NCBI RefSeq assembly: GCF_000719775.1
Contig: NZ_JOHR01000016.1
Location: 1-64,000 of the forward strand
Origin: Streptomyces sp. NRRL F-5135
GTDB lineage: Bacteria > Actinomycetota > Actinomycetes > Streptomycetales > Streptomycetaceae
Direction: 5' to 3'
DNA: 64,000 nt
Both the position numbers and the translations under genes were made by a program. Under the pieces are notes generated by a model, which ran no database searches, was not told the origin of the DNA, and saw only the letters and a list, made by a program, of their open reading frames with translations. This document shows positions 26,109 to 35,787 of this stretch, one piece after another. Positions within the stretch are counted from its first letter, which is position 1, and each line of letters starts with the position of its first letter.

Positions 26109-26152
26109 CCGGAGACCGCCGGGCCGTTCCATCACGGCCCGGCGGTCTCCGG
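26109..26152 (-). terminator. Strong hairpin terminator between fdhA and psuG
   Basis: CCGGAGACCGCCGGGCC (26109-26125) and its exact complement (26136-26152) form a 17-bp perfect stem with a 10-nt loop, 29 bases after the formaldehyde dehydrogenase stop. There is no T tract. It would separate the dehydrogenase transcript from the psuG transcript. Confidence 0.7.
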
Positions 26153-26180
26153 TCGGGGGCAAGGATCGTGGGCAGGCCTG

Positions 26181-27410
26181 TCAGGCGGCCTTCACCCCGT
26201 CCAGCGCGCCATGCGGATTCAGCACGTACTTACGGCTCGCACCCTGGTCGAACTCCGCGTAGCCGCGCGGGGCGTCGTCCAGCCTGATCACCGTCGCGTT
26301 GACCGCCTTGGCGATGTGGACCTTGTCGTGCAGGATCGCCATCATCAGTTCACGGTGGTACTTCATCACCGGGCACTGGCCCGTGGTGAACTCATGGCTC
26401 TTCGCCCAGCCCAGGCCCAGCCGTACCTTCAGCGTCCCGGTCTTGGCGTCCTGGTCGACGCCTCCGGGGTCCTCGGTCACGTACAGCCCCGGAATACCGA
26501 GCGCGCCGCCCGCCCTGACCACTCTCATCAGGGAGTTGAGCACGGTCGCCGGTGCCTCCTCGGCGTCGGGCCTGTGAGCCCTCGCCTCGAACCCGACCGC
26601 GTCGACGGCCGCGTCCACTTCCGGTTCGCCCACGATCTGGGCTATCTGCTCGTCGAGGGCGCCCTGGGTGAGATCGACCGTCTCGCACCCGAAGCTACGG
26701 GCCTGGGCCAGCCGTTCACCGTTCAGGTCGCCGACGATGACGACCGCCGCGCCGAGCAACTGCGCCGCTGCCGCCGCCGCCAGACCCACGGGACCCGCGC
26801 CCGCGACGTACACCGTGGAGCCGACCTTCGTCCCCGCGGTGATCGCGCCGTGGTAGCCGGTCGGGAAGATGTCCGACAGCATCGTCAGGTCGAGGAGCTT
26901 GTCACGGGCCGCGTCCCGGTCGGGGAAGCGAAGCAGGTTGAAGTCCGCGTACGGCACCATCACGTACTCTGCCTGGCCGCCGACCCAGCCGCCCATGTCC
27001 ACATAGCCGTACGCGGCGCCCGGGCGGGCGGGGTTGACGTTCAGGCAGATGCCCGTCTTCCGCTCCTTGCAGTTGCGGCAACGTCCGCAGGCGATGTTGA
27101 AGGGCACCGACACGATGTCCCCGACCTCGATGAACTCGACGTCGGGACCGCGTTCGACGACTTCCCCCGTGATCTCGTGCCCGAGTACCAGGCCCTCGGG
27201 GGCCGTGGTGCGGCCACGCACCATGTGCTGGTCGCTGCCACATATGTTGGTGGCCAGGATTTTGAGTATGACTCCGTGCCGGCAGACCCGGCCCACGTTG
27301 TCGCGAGCCACTCCCGGCCCGTCTTTCAGTTCGAGCGTGGGGTAGTCGATGGTCCTGACGTCCACCTCACCCGGCTTGATGTAAGCGACCGCCCTGTTTC
27401 CTCCGCTCAT
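26181..27410 (-). CDS. fdhA: Glutathione-independent formaldehyde dehydrogenase
   Basis: A zinc-dependent medium-chain dehydrogenase of 409 residues that oxidises formaldehyde to formate with NAD and no added thiol. The catalytic zinc site is in NICGSDQHMVRGR and GHEITGEVVE; the structural zinc cysteines are in CGRCRNCKERKTGIC. The nucleotide fold is VYVAGAGPVGLAAAAAAQLLGA, with Asp in VGDLN selecting NAD. The sequence runs like Pseudomonas FdhA (MSGGNRAVAYIKPGEVDVR). The start is ATG 27410 with a distant GAAGGGA. Mycothiol-dependent detoxification is the usual actinobacterial route, so this is an additional one. Confidence 0.92.
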   Translation of the reverse strand: MSGGNRAVAYIKPGEVDVRTIDYPTLELKDGPGVARDNVGRVCRHGVILKILATNICGSDQHMVRGRTTAPEGLVLGHEITGEVVERGPDVEFIEVGDIVSVPFNIACGRCRNCKERKTGICLNVNPARPGAAYGYVDMGGWVGGQAEYVMVPYADFNLLRFPDRDAARDKLLDLTMLSDIFPTGYHGAITAGTKVGSTVYVAGAGPVGLAAAAAAQLLGAAVVIVGDLNGERLAQARSFGCETVDLTQGALDEQIAQIVGEPEVDAAVDAVGFEARAHRPDAEEAPATVLNSLMRVVRAGGALGIPGLYVTEDPGGVDQDAKTGTLKVRLGLGWAKSHEFTTGQCPVMKYHRELMMAILHDKVHIAKAVNATVIRLDDAPRGYAEFDQGASRKYVLNPHGALDGVKAA

Positions 27411-27707
27411 GCCGGCTCGCCGTCCCTTCGGACCCACCGTCCGGTGGATCACTCGGTCTGTGCGTATCTCTCGTGCGCATCTCTGTGCGGGAAGAGCCCG
27501 CCACCGCGCGGACGGTCCGGCCGGCTGAAGGGCGCGGAGAACCGGTCGGCCGAAGGCCGTACGACCTCCCCCACGCACGCCACCCAACGGACTGTACGCC
27601 CGGTCGCGCTCCATAAATCAGGTTAATCCCGGTATGGAAGGCGTACAAGCGTGCGCTTCCACGAGACCGCACGGTGTCTCCCAGGCGGAGTAGACGGCGC
27701 CTCCCGC

Positions 27708-28265
27708 TCAGAAGAGCGGCTCCGGGAGGACCCCTTCCAGCGCCAGCAGCCGCCGCTTCGTCTCCAGCCCGCCACCGAAACCGCCGAGCCCGCCGCCGCT
27801 CTCCACCACACGGTGGCACGGCACGACCACCGGCAGTGGATTGGCCCCCATCGCCGCGCCGACCGCCTGCGCCGCCTCCGGTCGGCCCACCCGCCCGGCC
27901 AGGTCGCCGTACCCGACCACCGTCCCGTACGACACCCCCGTCGCCAGTTCGCGCAGCACCTGGCGGTTGAAGCCCGTGCACAGCGTCCAGTCCAGCGGCA
28001 GCGCGAACTCCCGCAGCCGGCCCGCGAAATACGCCGACAGCGCGGATATCGGCTCGGCGAGCCGGCCCGAGGCGGACTCCACGAGCTCCGCCCCCAGCCG
28101 GTCACCGAGCGCGTCGAGCGCCCCGTCCCGTACCCGCCCGTCCGCGTGGAAGACGACCCGCACCAGCCCCTGGCCGGTCGCGGCCAGCAGCAGCGGGCCG
28201 ATGCCGCTGGGCACGACCGTCCACTCCACCCGTGACCGCCCGGACGACTGCCCGATGGTGTTCAT
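27708..28265 (-). CDS. ogt: Methylated-DNA-protein cysteine methyltransferase
   Basis: A suicide repair protein that moves alkyl groups from O6-alkylguanine in DNA to its own cysteine. The active site PCHRVV (PVVVPCHRVVESGGGLGGFGGG) and the preceding helix-turn-helix YGDLAGRVGRPEAAQAVGAAMGANPLP are intact; the 185-residue length is right for Ogt. No Shine-Dalgarno is seen, but TACCGT on the minus strand ends 7 nt before ATG 28265, so the mRNA may be leaderless. GTG 28274 is an alternative start. Confidence 0.93.
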   Translation of the reverse strand: MNTIGQSSGRSRVEWTVVPSGIGPLLLAATGQGLVRVVFHADGRVRDGALDALGDRLGAELVESASGRLAEPISALSAYFAGRLREFALPLDWTLCTGFNRQVLRELATGVSYGTVVGYGDLAGRVGRPEAAQAVGAAMGANPLPVVVPCHRVVESGGGLGGFGGGLETKRRLLALEGVLPEPLF

Positions 28266-28272
28266 GTGGACC

Positions 28273-28278
28273 ACGGTA
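28273..28278 (-). promoter_or_regulatory. Candidate -10 of a leaderless ogt transcript
   Basis: Read on the minus strand this is TACCGT, fitting TAnnnT, 7 nt before the ogt ATG. No matching -35 hexamer is evident. Confidence 0.35.
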
Positions 28279-28323
28279 CGGGCGCCCTCTGACAGTGGAG
28301 CGCCGACGGGGGTCGGACGGCGC

Positions 28324-29247
28324 TCAGCCCACCGCGTCCCGCACCACGTCAGGGTTGTTGGTGATGATTCCGTCCACCCCGAAACCGGCCACGCGCACCG
28401 CGCCCGCCGCGTCGTTGACCGTCCACGTGCTGACGGTGAGCGGCTTGCCGTGCGCCCCCTTCAGCCGGTGCGCCGCCGCCACGTAGTCGGCGGTGAGCGA
28501 GGTGTGCGTGGGGTTGATCTGGTCGGTGAACGCGGCGTAGGAGGGCAGGTCCGCCACCGCCGGGGTGCCGAGGAAGCCGGTCGTCACATCGGGGCGCCGC
28601 TCGTGCACCGCGCGGACGCTGTCCGCGCTGAAGCTCTGGATCACCAGCCGGCGCCGGACGTGGTCGCGGTCCAGCCAGCCCTCCTCGCGCAGTACCCGGA
28701 GGATCTCCTTCTCGATGCCGGGGTACAGCTCCGGCGCCTTGATCTCCAGCAGCAGCTTCTGGCGGTTCGCCTCCAGGGCGCGCAGGTACTGCGTCAGCGT
28801 CGGCACGCGCGCGCCCGCCCAGCGATCGCCGAACCAGCTCCCCGCGTCGAGCCGTGCGATCTCCGCCGCCGTGAAGTCCTTGACCTTCCAGGGCGCCCGG
28901 TCGGGGTAGAGCGTCTCCACGTCGGTGGTCCGCCGGAGATTGTCGTCGTGGATCACGACCAGCTGGCCGTCCTTGGTGCGCTGCACGTCGTTCTCCACCC
29001 AGTCGACGCCGAGGTCGTCCGCCGCCTCGACGGCCTCCAGGGTGTTCTCCGGCGCGTACGCGGAGGCTCCCCGGTGCGCGATCACCAGCGGGCTACCGGC
29101 GCCCTTCGCAGCCGGGACCGCGCCCGGGGCGGCCCCGGCGGCCGGTGCGGCCGCCCGGTCCGGGGACGCCGTGGCGGTGCCCGGCAGGACCAGCGCCGTG
29201 ATCGCCAGCAGGGCGGCGGCCGTTGTCACCGATGCGCGTGCGTACAC
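28324..29247 (-). CDS. Secreted glycerophosphodiester phosphodiesterase
   Basis: Hydrolyses glycerophosphodiesters to glycerol 3-phosphate and an alcohol outside the cell. The 307-residue protein has a signal peptide (about 4-30, VTTAAALLAITALVLPGTATA) and a short Ala/Pro linker, then a GDPD TIM barrel: AHRGASAYAPENTLEA with the catalytic His-Arg, ENDVQRTKDGQLVVIHDD with the metal ligands, and the C-terminal GVDGIITNNPDVV. GTG 29247 follows GAGGAG by 5 nt. It may supply phosphate or glycerol from lipid and teichoic acid debris. Confidence 0.9.
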   Translation of the reverse strand: MYARASVTTAAALLAITALVLPGTATASPDRAAAPAAGAAPGAVPAAKGAGSPLVIAHRGASAYAPENTLEAVEAADDLGVDWVENDVQRTKDGQLVVIHDDNLRRTTDVETLYPDRAPWKVKDFTAAEIARLDAGSWFGDRWAGARVPTLTQYLRALEANRQKLLLEIKAPELYPGIEKEILRVLREEGWLDRDHVRRRLVIQSFSADSVRAVHERRPDVTTGFLGTPAVADLPSYAAFTDQINPTHTSLTADYVAAAHRLKGAHGKPLTVSTWTVNDAAGAVRVAGFGVDGIITNNPDVVRDAVG

Positions 29248-29555
29248 GTGGACTCCTCGCGTCGTGGAAGGACGGTCGGCCCGAGCGTGCCAGGCCCCGG
29301 CCAACAGCGGGCAGGCGAAGGTTGGCCACCATATGAAGCCACGGGCGCGACCGGGCGGCGGCGCGCGGCCGGGCATGGGGAAGCCGTGCCGGAAACGTGA
29401 AGCAGGCCGGGGGAAAGCCGTGACGAAGCGTGCTTTTGCCGCCTCCCTGTCGACAAATCGGCAGCCCGCGGTTTGCTCAGCGGGTCGGCCGTCCTACTCT
29501 CGCCCCGAGCCAGCGCTTCCGTATGCACGCGCACAAGGGGTGAGGACGTATCGCC
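29248..29555. other. Divergent intergenic region, GDPD to MHYT gene
   Basis: A 308-base region with starts on both sides. A candidate rightward promoter is TTGCTC (29473-29478), 16 nt spacer, TACTCT (29495-29500), giving a start near 29507 and a leader of about 50 nt for the MHYT gene. I found no repeat or small reading frame. Confidence 0.45.
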
Positions 29556-30485
29556 ATGCAGGGCACAGTCGACGGATTCAGCTACGGCCTTGTCACGCCT
29601 GTGGCGGCTTTCCTCATGGCCTGCCTCGGCGGGGCGCTCGGCCTGCGCTGCACCGCCAGGGCCCTGCGCGTGCGGAGGTCGTGGAAGCCCGGCGCACTCG
29701 CGCTGGGCGCGGCCTCGATCGGGTCCGGCGTCTGGACCATGCACTTCATTGCGATGATGGGCTTCTCGGTCAGTGAGGTCCCCATCGGCTACGACCGGCT
29801 GACGACCGTCGCGAGCCTCGTCGTCGCCATCGTCATGGTCGGCATCGGGATCTTCATCGTCGGCTATCGCCGTACGACCACGATGGCCTTGATCACCGGG
29901 GGCACGATCACGGGCCTCGGCATCGCCACCTCGCACTACCTCGGAATGGCCGGCATACGCCTGCACGGCCGTATCTCGTACGACACCGTGACCGTCGTGT
30001 TCTCCGTGGTGATCGCCGTCGCGGCGGCGATCACGGCGCTGTGGACCGTCGCCTCGCGCCGCGGGCTGCTGACGAGCGTGGGCGCCAGCCTGGTGATGGG
30101 CGTCGCGGTGACCGGGATGCACTACACGGGCATGGCCGGGGTCACCGTCCATCTGACGGACGACCTCTCCGCGGCCGGGGGGGTGCCGGCCGCCGAACTG
30201 CTCGCCCCCATGCTGGTCGGTCCGACCCTCTTCCTGCTGCTCGCCGGACTGGCCGTGTTCGTCGACCCGGCCCTCGTGGCCGGCGACCGCGGTCACCGCC
30301 AGGCCCGGAACCCCGCGGCGGAGACGTGCGGGCGGACCGGCGTGCCCGCACAGCGGATACGGCCACGCTCCTCCCCGCGGGTCACCGACGCGGCCGGGGC
30401 CCGCTCCCGCGACCACGGCGACGTGGCGGGCAGGGCCGCCGTCCGGGCCTCGCACCAGGGCCGTACGGACCTCCACGACCACTGA
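29556..30485 (+). CDS. MHYT-domain integral membrane protein
   Basis: A 309-residue membrane protein with about seven hydrophobic segments in residues 8-235. Three MHYT-type motifs sit at the membrane face: WTMHFIAMM, SHYLGMAG and GMHYTGMAG, thought to bind copper or sense a diatomic gas. The C-terminal 70 residues are a charged disordered tail. In other bacteria the domain is fused to signalling modules; here it stands alone, as in some actinobacteria. A purine-rich GGTGAGGACG lies upstream of the ATG. Confidence 0.9.
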   Translation: MQGTVDGFSYGLVTPVAAFLMACLGGALGLRCTARALRVRRSWKPGALALGAASIGSGVWTMHFIAMMGFSVSEVPIGYDRLTTVASLVVAIVMVGIGIFIVGYRRTTTMALITGGTITGLGIATSHYLGMAGIRLHGRISYDTVTVVFSVVIAVAAAITALWTVASRRGLLTSVGASLVMGVAVTGMHYTGMAGVTVHLTDDLSAAGGVPAAELLAPMLVGPTLFLLLAGLAVFVDPALVAGDRGHRQARNPAAETCGRTGVPAQRIRPRSSPRVTDAAGARSRDHGDVAGRAAVRASHQGRTDLHDH

Positions 30486-30677
30486 CCGTGTACCGACCGC
30501 TGACCCCGTACCGACCCCGCTCCGTCCGTCCCGGCGGCGGTTTCCGCCCCGGGGCGGGCTCGGGCGTCCAGGATCTCTCCTCCGGTGGCAGAAACCGCCA
30601 GGGCCGCCGGCAGCCGCCGGGGCTGCCGGGAGCGGCCCGCCCGGGGTCGTCCGGACCCGGCTGTCAGTGCGGGGTCG

Positions 30678-30683
30678 TACGGT
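30678..30683 (+). promoter_or_regulatory. Candidate -10 of uvrB
   Basis: TACGGT lies 6 nt before the uvrB ATG, so the mRNA could be leaderless; GGTGGA overlaps it and could alternatively serve as a weak ribosome binding site. No -35 or LexA box is clear. Confidence 0.3.
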
Positions 30684-30689
30684 GGATCC

Positions 30690-32840
30690 ATGCGGCCCGT
30701 TTCCAGCATCGAACGTACGGTGGCGCCTTTCGAGGTCGTCAGCCCCTACCAGCCCAGCGGCGACCAGCCCACGGCCATCGCAGACCTGGCCCGCCGAATC
30801 GACGCGGGGGAGAAGGACGTCGTCCTCCTCGGCGCGACCGGCACGGGAAAGTCGGCGACCACCGCCTGGATGATCGAGCGGCTCCAGCGCCCCACGCTCG
30901 TGATGGCGCCGAACAAGACGCTCGCCGCCCAGCTGGCCAACGAGTTCCGCGAGCTCCTGCCGAACAACGCCGTCGAGTACTTCGTCTCGTACTACGACTA
31001 CTACCAGCCCGAGGCGTACGTCCCGCAGTCGGACACCTACATCGAGAAGGACTCCTCCATCAACGAGGAGGTCGAGCGGCTGCGCCACTCAGCGACGAAT
31101 TCCCTGCTCACCCGCCGCGACGTGGTCGTGGTCGCCTCCGTGTCCTGCATCTACGGCCTCGGCACGCCCCAGGAGTACGTGGACCGCATGGTCCCGCTGA
31201 AGGTCGGCGAGGAGATCGACCGGGACCAGCTGCTGCGCCGGTTCGTCGACATCCAGTACACGCGCAACGACGCCGCGTTCACCCGCGGCACCTTCCGCGT
31301 CCGGGGCGACACGATCGAGATCTTCCCGGTCTACGAGGAGCTGGCCGTCCGCATCGAGATGTTCGGGGACGAGATCGAGGCACTCTCGACCCTGCACCCC
31401 CTCACCGGCGAGATCATCAGCGACGACCAGCAGCTCTACGTCTTCCCGGCGAGCCACTACGTGGCGGGCCCCGAGCGCATGGAGAAGGCCGTCAACGGGA
31501 TCGAGCGGGAGCTGGAGGCCCGCCTGGCCGAGCTGGACAAGCAGGGCAAGCTCCTGGAGTCCCAGCGGCTGCGCATGCGCACGACGTACGACATCGAGAT
31601 GATGCGCCAGATCGGCTCCTGCTCCGGCATCGAGAACTACTCGATGCACTTCGACGACCGCGCCCCCGGCTCCGCCCCCAACACGCTCCTCGACTACTTT
31701 CCCGAGGACTTCCTGCTGGTCATCGACGAGTCGCATGTCACGGTGCCGCAGATCGGCGCCATGTACGAAGGAGACGCCTCCCGGAAGCGGACGCTGGTCG
31801 ACCACGGCTTCCGGCTGCCGTCCGCGCTGGACAACCGCCCGCTGAAGTGGGAGGAGTTCAAGGAACGGATCGGCCAGACCGTCTACCTGTCGGCCACCCC
31901 GGGCCAGTACGAGCTCTCCCGCTCCGACGGCTTCGTGGAGCAGATCATCCGCCCCACCGGTCTCGTCGACCCGGAGGTCGTCGTCAAGCCCACGGAGGGC
32001 CAGATCGACGACCTGGTGCACGAGATCCGCGAGCGCACCGCGAAGGACGAGCGGGTCCTCGTCACCACGCTCACGAAGAAGATGGCCGAGGACCTCACCG
32101 ACTACTTCCTGGAGCTGGGCATCCAGGTGCGGTACCTGCACAGCGACGTCGACACGCTGCGCCGGGTCGAACTGCTGCGCGAACTGCGTGCCGGTGAGTA
32201 CGACGTCCTGGTCGGTATCAACCTCCTCAGGGAGGGCCTCGACCTGCCGGAGGTCTCCCTGGTGGCCATCCTGGACGCCGACAAGGAGGGCTTCCTGCGC
32301 TCGGGGACCTCGCTGATCCAGACCATCGGGCGGGCCGCGCGCAACGTGTCCGGCCAGGTCCATATGTACGCGGACAAGATGACCCCGGCGATGGAGAAGG
32401 CCATCGACGAGACCAACCGCCGCCGCGCCAAGCAGATCGCCTACAACACCGAGCGCGGGATCGACCCCCAGCCGCTGCGGAAGAAGATCAACGACATCGT
32501 CGCGACCATCGCGCGCGAGGAGGTCGACACCGAGGCGCTGCTCGGCACCGGCTACCGGCAGGCGAAGGACGGCAAGCCGGCCGCGACACCCGTCCCCTCC
32601 CTCGGTGGCAAGGCCGCCGCGCAGAGTGGCAGGGCGGGGAGGGCCGGCAAGGCCGCCGCCCCGGGCGCGCTGGTCACCGACCGCCCCGCGGCCGAACTCG
32701 CCGGGATCATCGAGGAGATGACGGACCGGATGCGGGCCGCCGCGGCCGAGCTGCAGTTCGAGGTCGCCGCGCGGCTGCGGGACGAGGTGGGCGAGCTGAA
32801 GAAGGAGCTGCGACAGATGAGGGAGGCGGGGGTGGCCTGA
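30690..32840 (+). CDS. uvrB: Excinuclease ABC subunit B
   Basis: The damage-verifying helicase of nucleotide excision repair; it forms UvrA2-UvrB on DNA and then recruits UvrC. The 716-residue protein has Walker [12 protein letters not shown], the beta-hairpin region [16 protein letters not shown], the VIDESH Walker B box, motifs [17 protein letters not shown] and QTIGRAARN, and a C-terminal UVR motif ([23 protein letters not shown]) that contacts UvrC. ATG 30690 begins the recognisable N-terminus. uvrA and uvrC lie 6 and 10 kb downstream. Confidence 0.97.
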   Translation: MRPVSSIERTVAPFEVVSPYQPSGDQPTAIADLARRIDAGEKDVVLLGATGTGKSATTAWMIERLQRPTLVMAPNKTLAAQLANEFRELLPNNAVEYFVSYYDYYQPEAYVPQSDTYIEKDSSINEEVERLRHSATNSLLTRRDVVVVASVSCIYGLGTPQEYVDRMVPLKVGEEIDRDQLLRRFVDIQYTRNDAAFTRGTFRVRGDTIEIFPVYEELAVRIEMFGDEIEALSTLHPLTGEIISDDQQLYVFPASHYVAGPERMEKAVNGIERELEARLAELDKQGKLLESQRLRMRTTYDIEMMRQIGSCSGIENYSMHFDDRAPGSAPNTLLDYFPEDFLLVIDESHVTVPQIGAMYEGDASRKRTLVDHGFRLPSALDNRPLKWEEFKERIGQTVYLSATPGQYELSRSDGFVEQIIRPTGLVDPEVVVKPTEGQIDDLVHEIRERTAKDERVLVTTLTKKMAEDLTDYFLELGIQVRYLHSDVDTLRRVELLRELRAGEYDVLVGINLLREGLDLPEVSLVAILDADKEGFLRSGTSLIQTIGRAARNVSGQVHMYADKMTPAMEKAIDETNRRRAKQIAYNTERGIDPQPLRKKINDIVATIAREEVDTEALLGTGYRQAKDGKPAATPVPSLGGKAAAQSGRAGRAGKAAAPGALVTDRPAAELAGIIEEMTDRMRAAAAELQFEVAARLRDEVGELKKELRQMREAGVA

Positions 32841-32995
32841 CACACCGGGAGACCTGGTGCGGGACGCGGCCGACATGTGTTGCAGGACCGACACAAAAAC
32901 GGCCCGGGCCTCCTGCGTCGTCCACCCCACTGCGTAGGGTGCTGCGCAACCGCATACGGACGGTTGCGGGGGAACCATTCGAGAGGGGACGGCGC

Positions 32996-33610
32996 GTGGT
33001 GGACGTATCCAAGGGCGGTGCGCCCGGGGGCCCCGGGGTCAATCTGACCAAGGGGCAGGCCATCAGCCTGGAGAAGAAGGGCGGCGGCTCCCTGACCGCG
33101 GTCCGTATGGGGCTCGGCTGGCGGGCCGCGCCGCGCAGGGGCCTGTTCGGCTCCCGTACCCGCGAGATCGACCTCGACGCCTCCGCGGTGCTGTTCGCCG
33201 ACAAGCAGCCGGTCGACGTCGTCTTCTTCCGCCACCTCGTCAGCGACGACGGTTCGGTGCGGCACACCGGCGACAACCTGGTGGGCGGAGCCGGACAGGG
33301 CGGTGACGACGAGGCGGTCCTCGTGGACCTCGAGCGTGTCCCGGTCCATATCGACCAGATCGTCTTCACGGTGAACTCGTTCACCGGCCAGACGTTCCAG
33401 GAGGTGCAGAACGCCTTCTGCCGGATCGTGGACGAGACCAACGGCCAGGAGCTGGCGCGCTACACGCTCGACGGCGGCGGTCACTACACCGCGCAGATCA
33501 TGGCGAAGGTGCACCGCGTCAGTGGTGGCTGGCAGATGACGGCGCTCGGCAACCCGGCCAACGGACGTACGTTCCAGGACCTGATGCCGTCGATCCTGCC
33601 GCACCTGTAG
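32996..33610 (+). CDS. TerD-family calcium-binding-type stress protein
   Basis: A 204-residue TerD-domain protein. The fold signatures GVNLTKGQAISLEKK, the acidic strand REIDLDASAVLF, and DNLVGG with nearby acidic residues (GQGGDDEAVLVDL) match tellurite-resistance TerD proteins, which bind Ca2+ and act at the membrane in stress responses. GAGGGG lies 7 nt before GTG 32996; GTG 32999 is equally in frame. A second TerD-domain gene and a TerC gene follow on the same strand, making a small Ter-type cluster. Confidence 0.9.
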   Translation: MVDVSKGGAPGGPGVNLTKGQAISLEKKGGGSLTAVRMGLGWRAAPRRGLFGSRTREIDLDASAVLFADKQPVDVVFFRHLVSDDGSVRHTGDNLVGGAGQGGDDEAVLVDLERVPVHIDQIVFTVNSFTGQTFQEVQNAFCRIVDETNGQELARYTLDGGGHYTAQIMAKVHRVSGGWQMTALGNPANGRTFQDLMPSILPHL

Positions 33611-33736
33611 GCGCGACCGCGGGGATTGGACGGACACGGCCTGTCCGCGGGACACGCGGCTCCCGGAGGCCGGGCTTCCGGGAGCGCTCCGTTCGGCCGC
33701 GTTCGGGCCCCGTCGGCCTGCCGGTACCTCACCACC

Positions 33737-33770
33737 GGTACCCCGGCCGGCGACCGGCGACCGGGGTACC
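33737..33770. repeat. Perfect inverted repeat between TerD genes
   Basis: GGTACCCCGG (33737-33746) pairs with CCGGGGTACC (33761-33770) around a 14-nt loop. It lies 45 bases before the second TerD gene and may be a terminator or regulatory hairpin; no T tract follows. Confidence 0.6.
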
Positions 33771-33815
33771 ACGACCACGACCGACATACGAAGAGTGACG
33801 AGAGGGACAGGGGCG

Positions 33816-35720
33816 ATGACGGCCGAACTGGTCCGGGGGCAGAACCACCCCTTGCCCGGGACCCGACTGGAGATACGGGTGACGGCCGGGGCACCGTTGG
33901 TGCCCTGTGTCTCGCTCGGTGACGCCCGGGGCGCCGTCCAGGGCACCGAGTGGATCGTCCACCCCGGCGCGCCCGCGCTCCCGGGCGTCGAGGTCTCCCG
34001 GCAGGCCGCCGTCGGCCCGCGCTTCCACGTCGACCTGGAGGCGCTTCCGGAGCGGGTCCACCTGCTGCGTGTGCTGCTCGCTCTCCCCGAGGAAGCCGGC
34101 GGTCCCGGCCGCTTCGGCGCCACAGCGGCCCCTTCCGTCGCGGTCACCCACGCCGACGGGGCCGGCATCGCCGCGTTCACCCTCACCGGACTGGACACGG
34201 AGTCCGCGGTCATCGCGCTGGAGCTCTACCGCCGGCACGGTGCCTGGAAGGTCAGGGCCGTCGGCCAGGGATACGCCGGCGGGCTCGCCGAACTCCTCGC
34301 GGACCAGGGGGTGTCCCGGGCCTCCGCAGTCGCCGCGGACATCCGGGCCACGGTCGCCCGGCGGGTGACCGGTACGGTACGGCCCCCTCAGCCCGACGCG
34401 CCGGTACCGGCCGGGCCCGCCCGCGCCGGCAGCGGCGTGCCGGGCGGTGCGGCGGGAGCGGGCGGGACGATCGACTACACCCATCCCGGCCGCGGCACCT
34501 CACCACCGCGGGCACCCGCGTCCCCGTCCGTGCGGCCCCCGGGGACGCCCTCGCCGGCCGCGCCGCCGGGCCCGCGGCGGCGGCCCGAGGGCCCGGTCGC
34601 GGGCGACGCCGCCGGCTGGTCCATGGACGAGCGCCTGTACAACCAGGTCTGGGGGATGTTCGAGGACCTGGCCCGCAGCGTCGCCGCGTACCGCAGTGCC
34701 GTGGGCTTCGCGGAGTCCCGGATGGACCGGGAACTGGACCGTGTCCTGTCCGATCCCCGCCACCGTACGGGCCCGGCCGGCGGTGCCGCCCGGGAAGCGG
34801 CCCGCGCCGAGCACGACCAGCTCGTCGCACGGGCTCGCGAGGTGCTCGACCGTGATCTCGCCCAGCTCGTCGCCGAGTCCGAGGTCGTCGAGCCGGCCCT
34901 GCCGCCCGCCTACGCCCGTTGGGACAGTCCCGTCTGGCACGCCTACCGCGTGCCGACGGAGACCCCGATGGCGCTGCGGCTCGGGGACGTGCATCTCCCC
35001 GAGCGGCCCGGCCTGCGGATCCCGATGCTGGTGCGGCTGCCGTTGGAGCGCGGACTGTGGGTCGACAGCGGCCGGACCGCCTCCGAGGCCGGCGCGGCAG
35101 TGGACGGCGATCAGCTGCGTCTGATGGCCATGGAGACCGCGGTCGGCGTCGCCGGCCGGCTGCTCGCGGTCCACCCGCCCGGCGGGTTCGGCGTCCATGT
35201 GATCGACCCCGTCGGCACGGCGGCCGGTCCGCTGGCGCCGCTGACCGGGGCGGGCGTGCTGGCCGGGCCGCCCGGAGCGGGCGCCGGGGGAGTGGCGGCC
35301 GTCCTCGCGGGGCTCACCCGGCGGGTGGACCTCGTGCAGATGGCGATACGCGGCGGGGCCGCCGAGTCGTTGCCGCCGGATCTGGACACCGCCGAGCAGT
35401 TGCTGATCGTCAACGACTTCCCGCACGGCTTCGACGACCGCGCCGTGACCCAGCTGCGCTACCTCGCCGACGAGGGGCCGGCGGTCGGGGTGCACCTGCT
35501 GATGGTCGCGGACCGCGCGGACGCGCGTGCGTACGGGCCGGTCCTCGACCCGCTGTGGCGGGCGCTGCTGCGGATCACGCCGGTGCCGGACGACCACCTG
35601 GCCGATCCCTGGGTCGGTCACGCGTGGACCTACGAGCCGCCGGCCGTGCCGAACGGCAGCCGGGTACTCCTCGACGTCCTTGGCCATGTGGCGTCCGCAC
35701 GCCAGCCATGGCGGCTCTGA
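33816..35720 (+). CDS. TerD-domain protein with FtsK-like C-terminal region
   Basis: A 634-residue two-part protein. Residues 1-185 are a TerD domain (LEIRVTAGAPLVPCVSLGD, FTLTGLDTESAVIALELYRR). After a Pro-rich linker, residues about 265-365 look helical, and 380-634 resemble FtsK/HerA-type ATPase cores (PMLVRLPLERGLWVDSG, LLIVNDFPHGF in the Walker B place), but the P-loop lysine is absent ([11 protein letters not shown]). I infer a scaffold or degenerate ATPase in a Ter-type stress system. The purine-rich GGGACAGGGG precedes ATG 33816. Confidence 0.78.
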   Translation: MTAELVRGQNHPLPGTRLEIRVTAGAPLVPCVSLGDARGAVQGTEWIVHPGAPALPGVEVSRQAAVGPRFHVDLEALPERVHLLRVLLALPEEAGGPGRFGATAAPSVAVTHADGAGIAAFTLTGLDTESAVIALELYRRHGAWKVRAVGQGYAGGLAELLADQGVSRASAVAADIRATVARRVTGTVRPPQPDAPVPAGPARAGSGVPGGAAGAGGTIDYTHPGRGTSPPRAPASPSVRPPGTPSPAAPPGPRRRPEGPVAGDAAGWSMDERLYNQVWGMFEDLARSVAAYRSAVGFAESRMDRELDRVLSDPRHRTGPAGGAAREAARAEHDQLVARAREVLDRDLAQLVAESEVVEPALPPAYARWDSPVWHAYRVPTETPMALRLGDVHLPERPGLRIPMLVRLPLERGLWVDSGRTASEAGAAVDGDQLRLMAMETAVGVAGRLLAVHPPGGFGVHVIDPVGTAAGPLAPLTGAGVLAGPPGAGAGGVAAVLAGLTRRVDLVQMAIRGGAAESLPPDLDTAEQLLIVNDFPHGFDDRAVTQLRYLADEGPAVGVHLLMVADRADARAYGPVLDPLWRALLRITPVPDDHLADPWVGHAWTYEPPAVPNGSRVLLDVLGHVASARQPWRL

Positions 35721-35751
35721 CCTGCGTATTTGAGAACCCTTTACCTTTTTC

Positions 35752-35781
35752 TTTACCTTTCCTTGGTGATTCCTGTACTCT
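35752..35781 (+). promoter_or_regulatory. Promoter of the TerC transporter mRNA
   Basis: TTTACC (35752-35757), an 18-nt spacer and TACTCT (35776-35781) place the transcription start near 35788, just before the riboswitch-like leader. The surrounding T-rich stretch stands out from the GC-rich background. Confidence 0.5.
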
Positions 35782-35787
35782 CCTTCA

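Noticed and set aside
30700..30716. LexA-box-like TCGAAC near the uvrB start
   Set aside because: Only the left half-site fits and it lies inside the coding region; the right half lacks GTTCGA.
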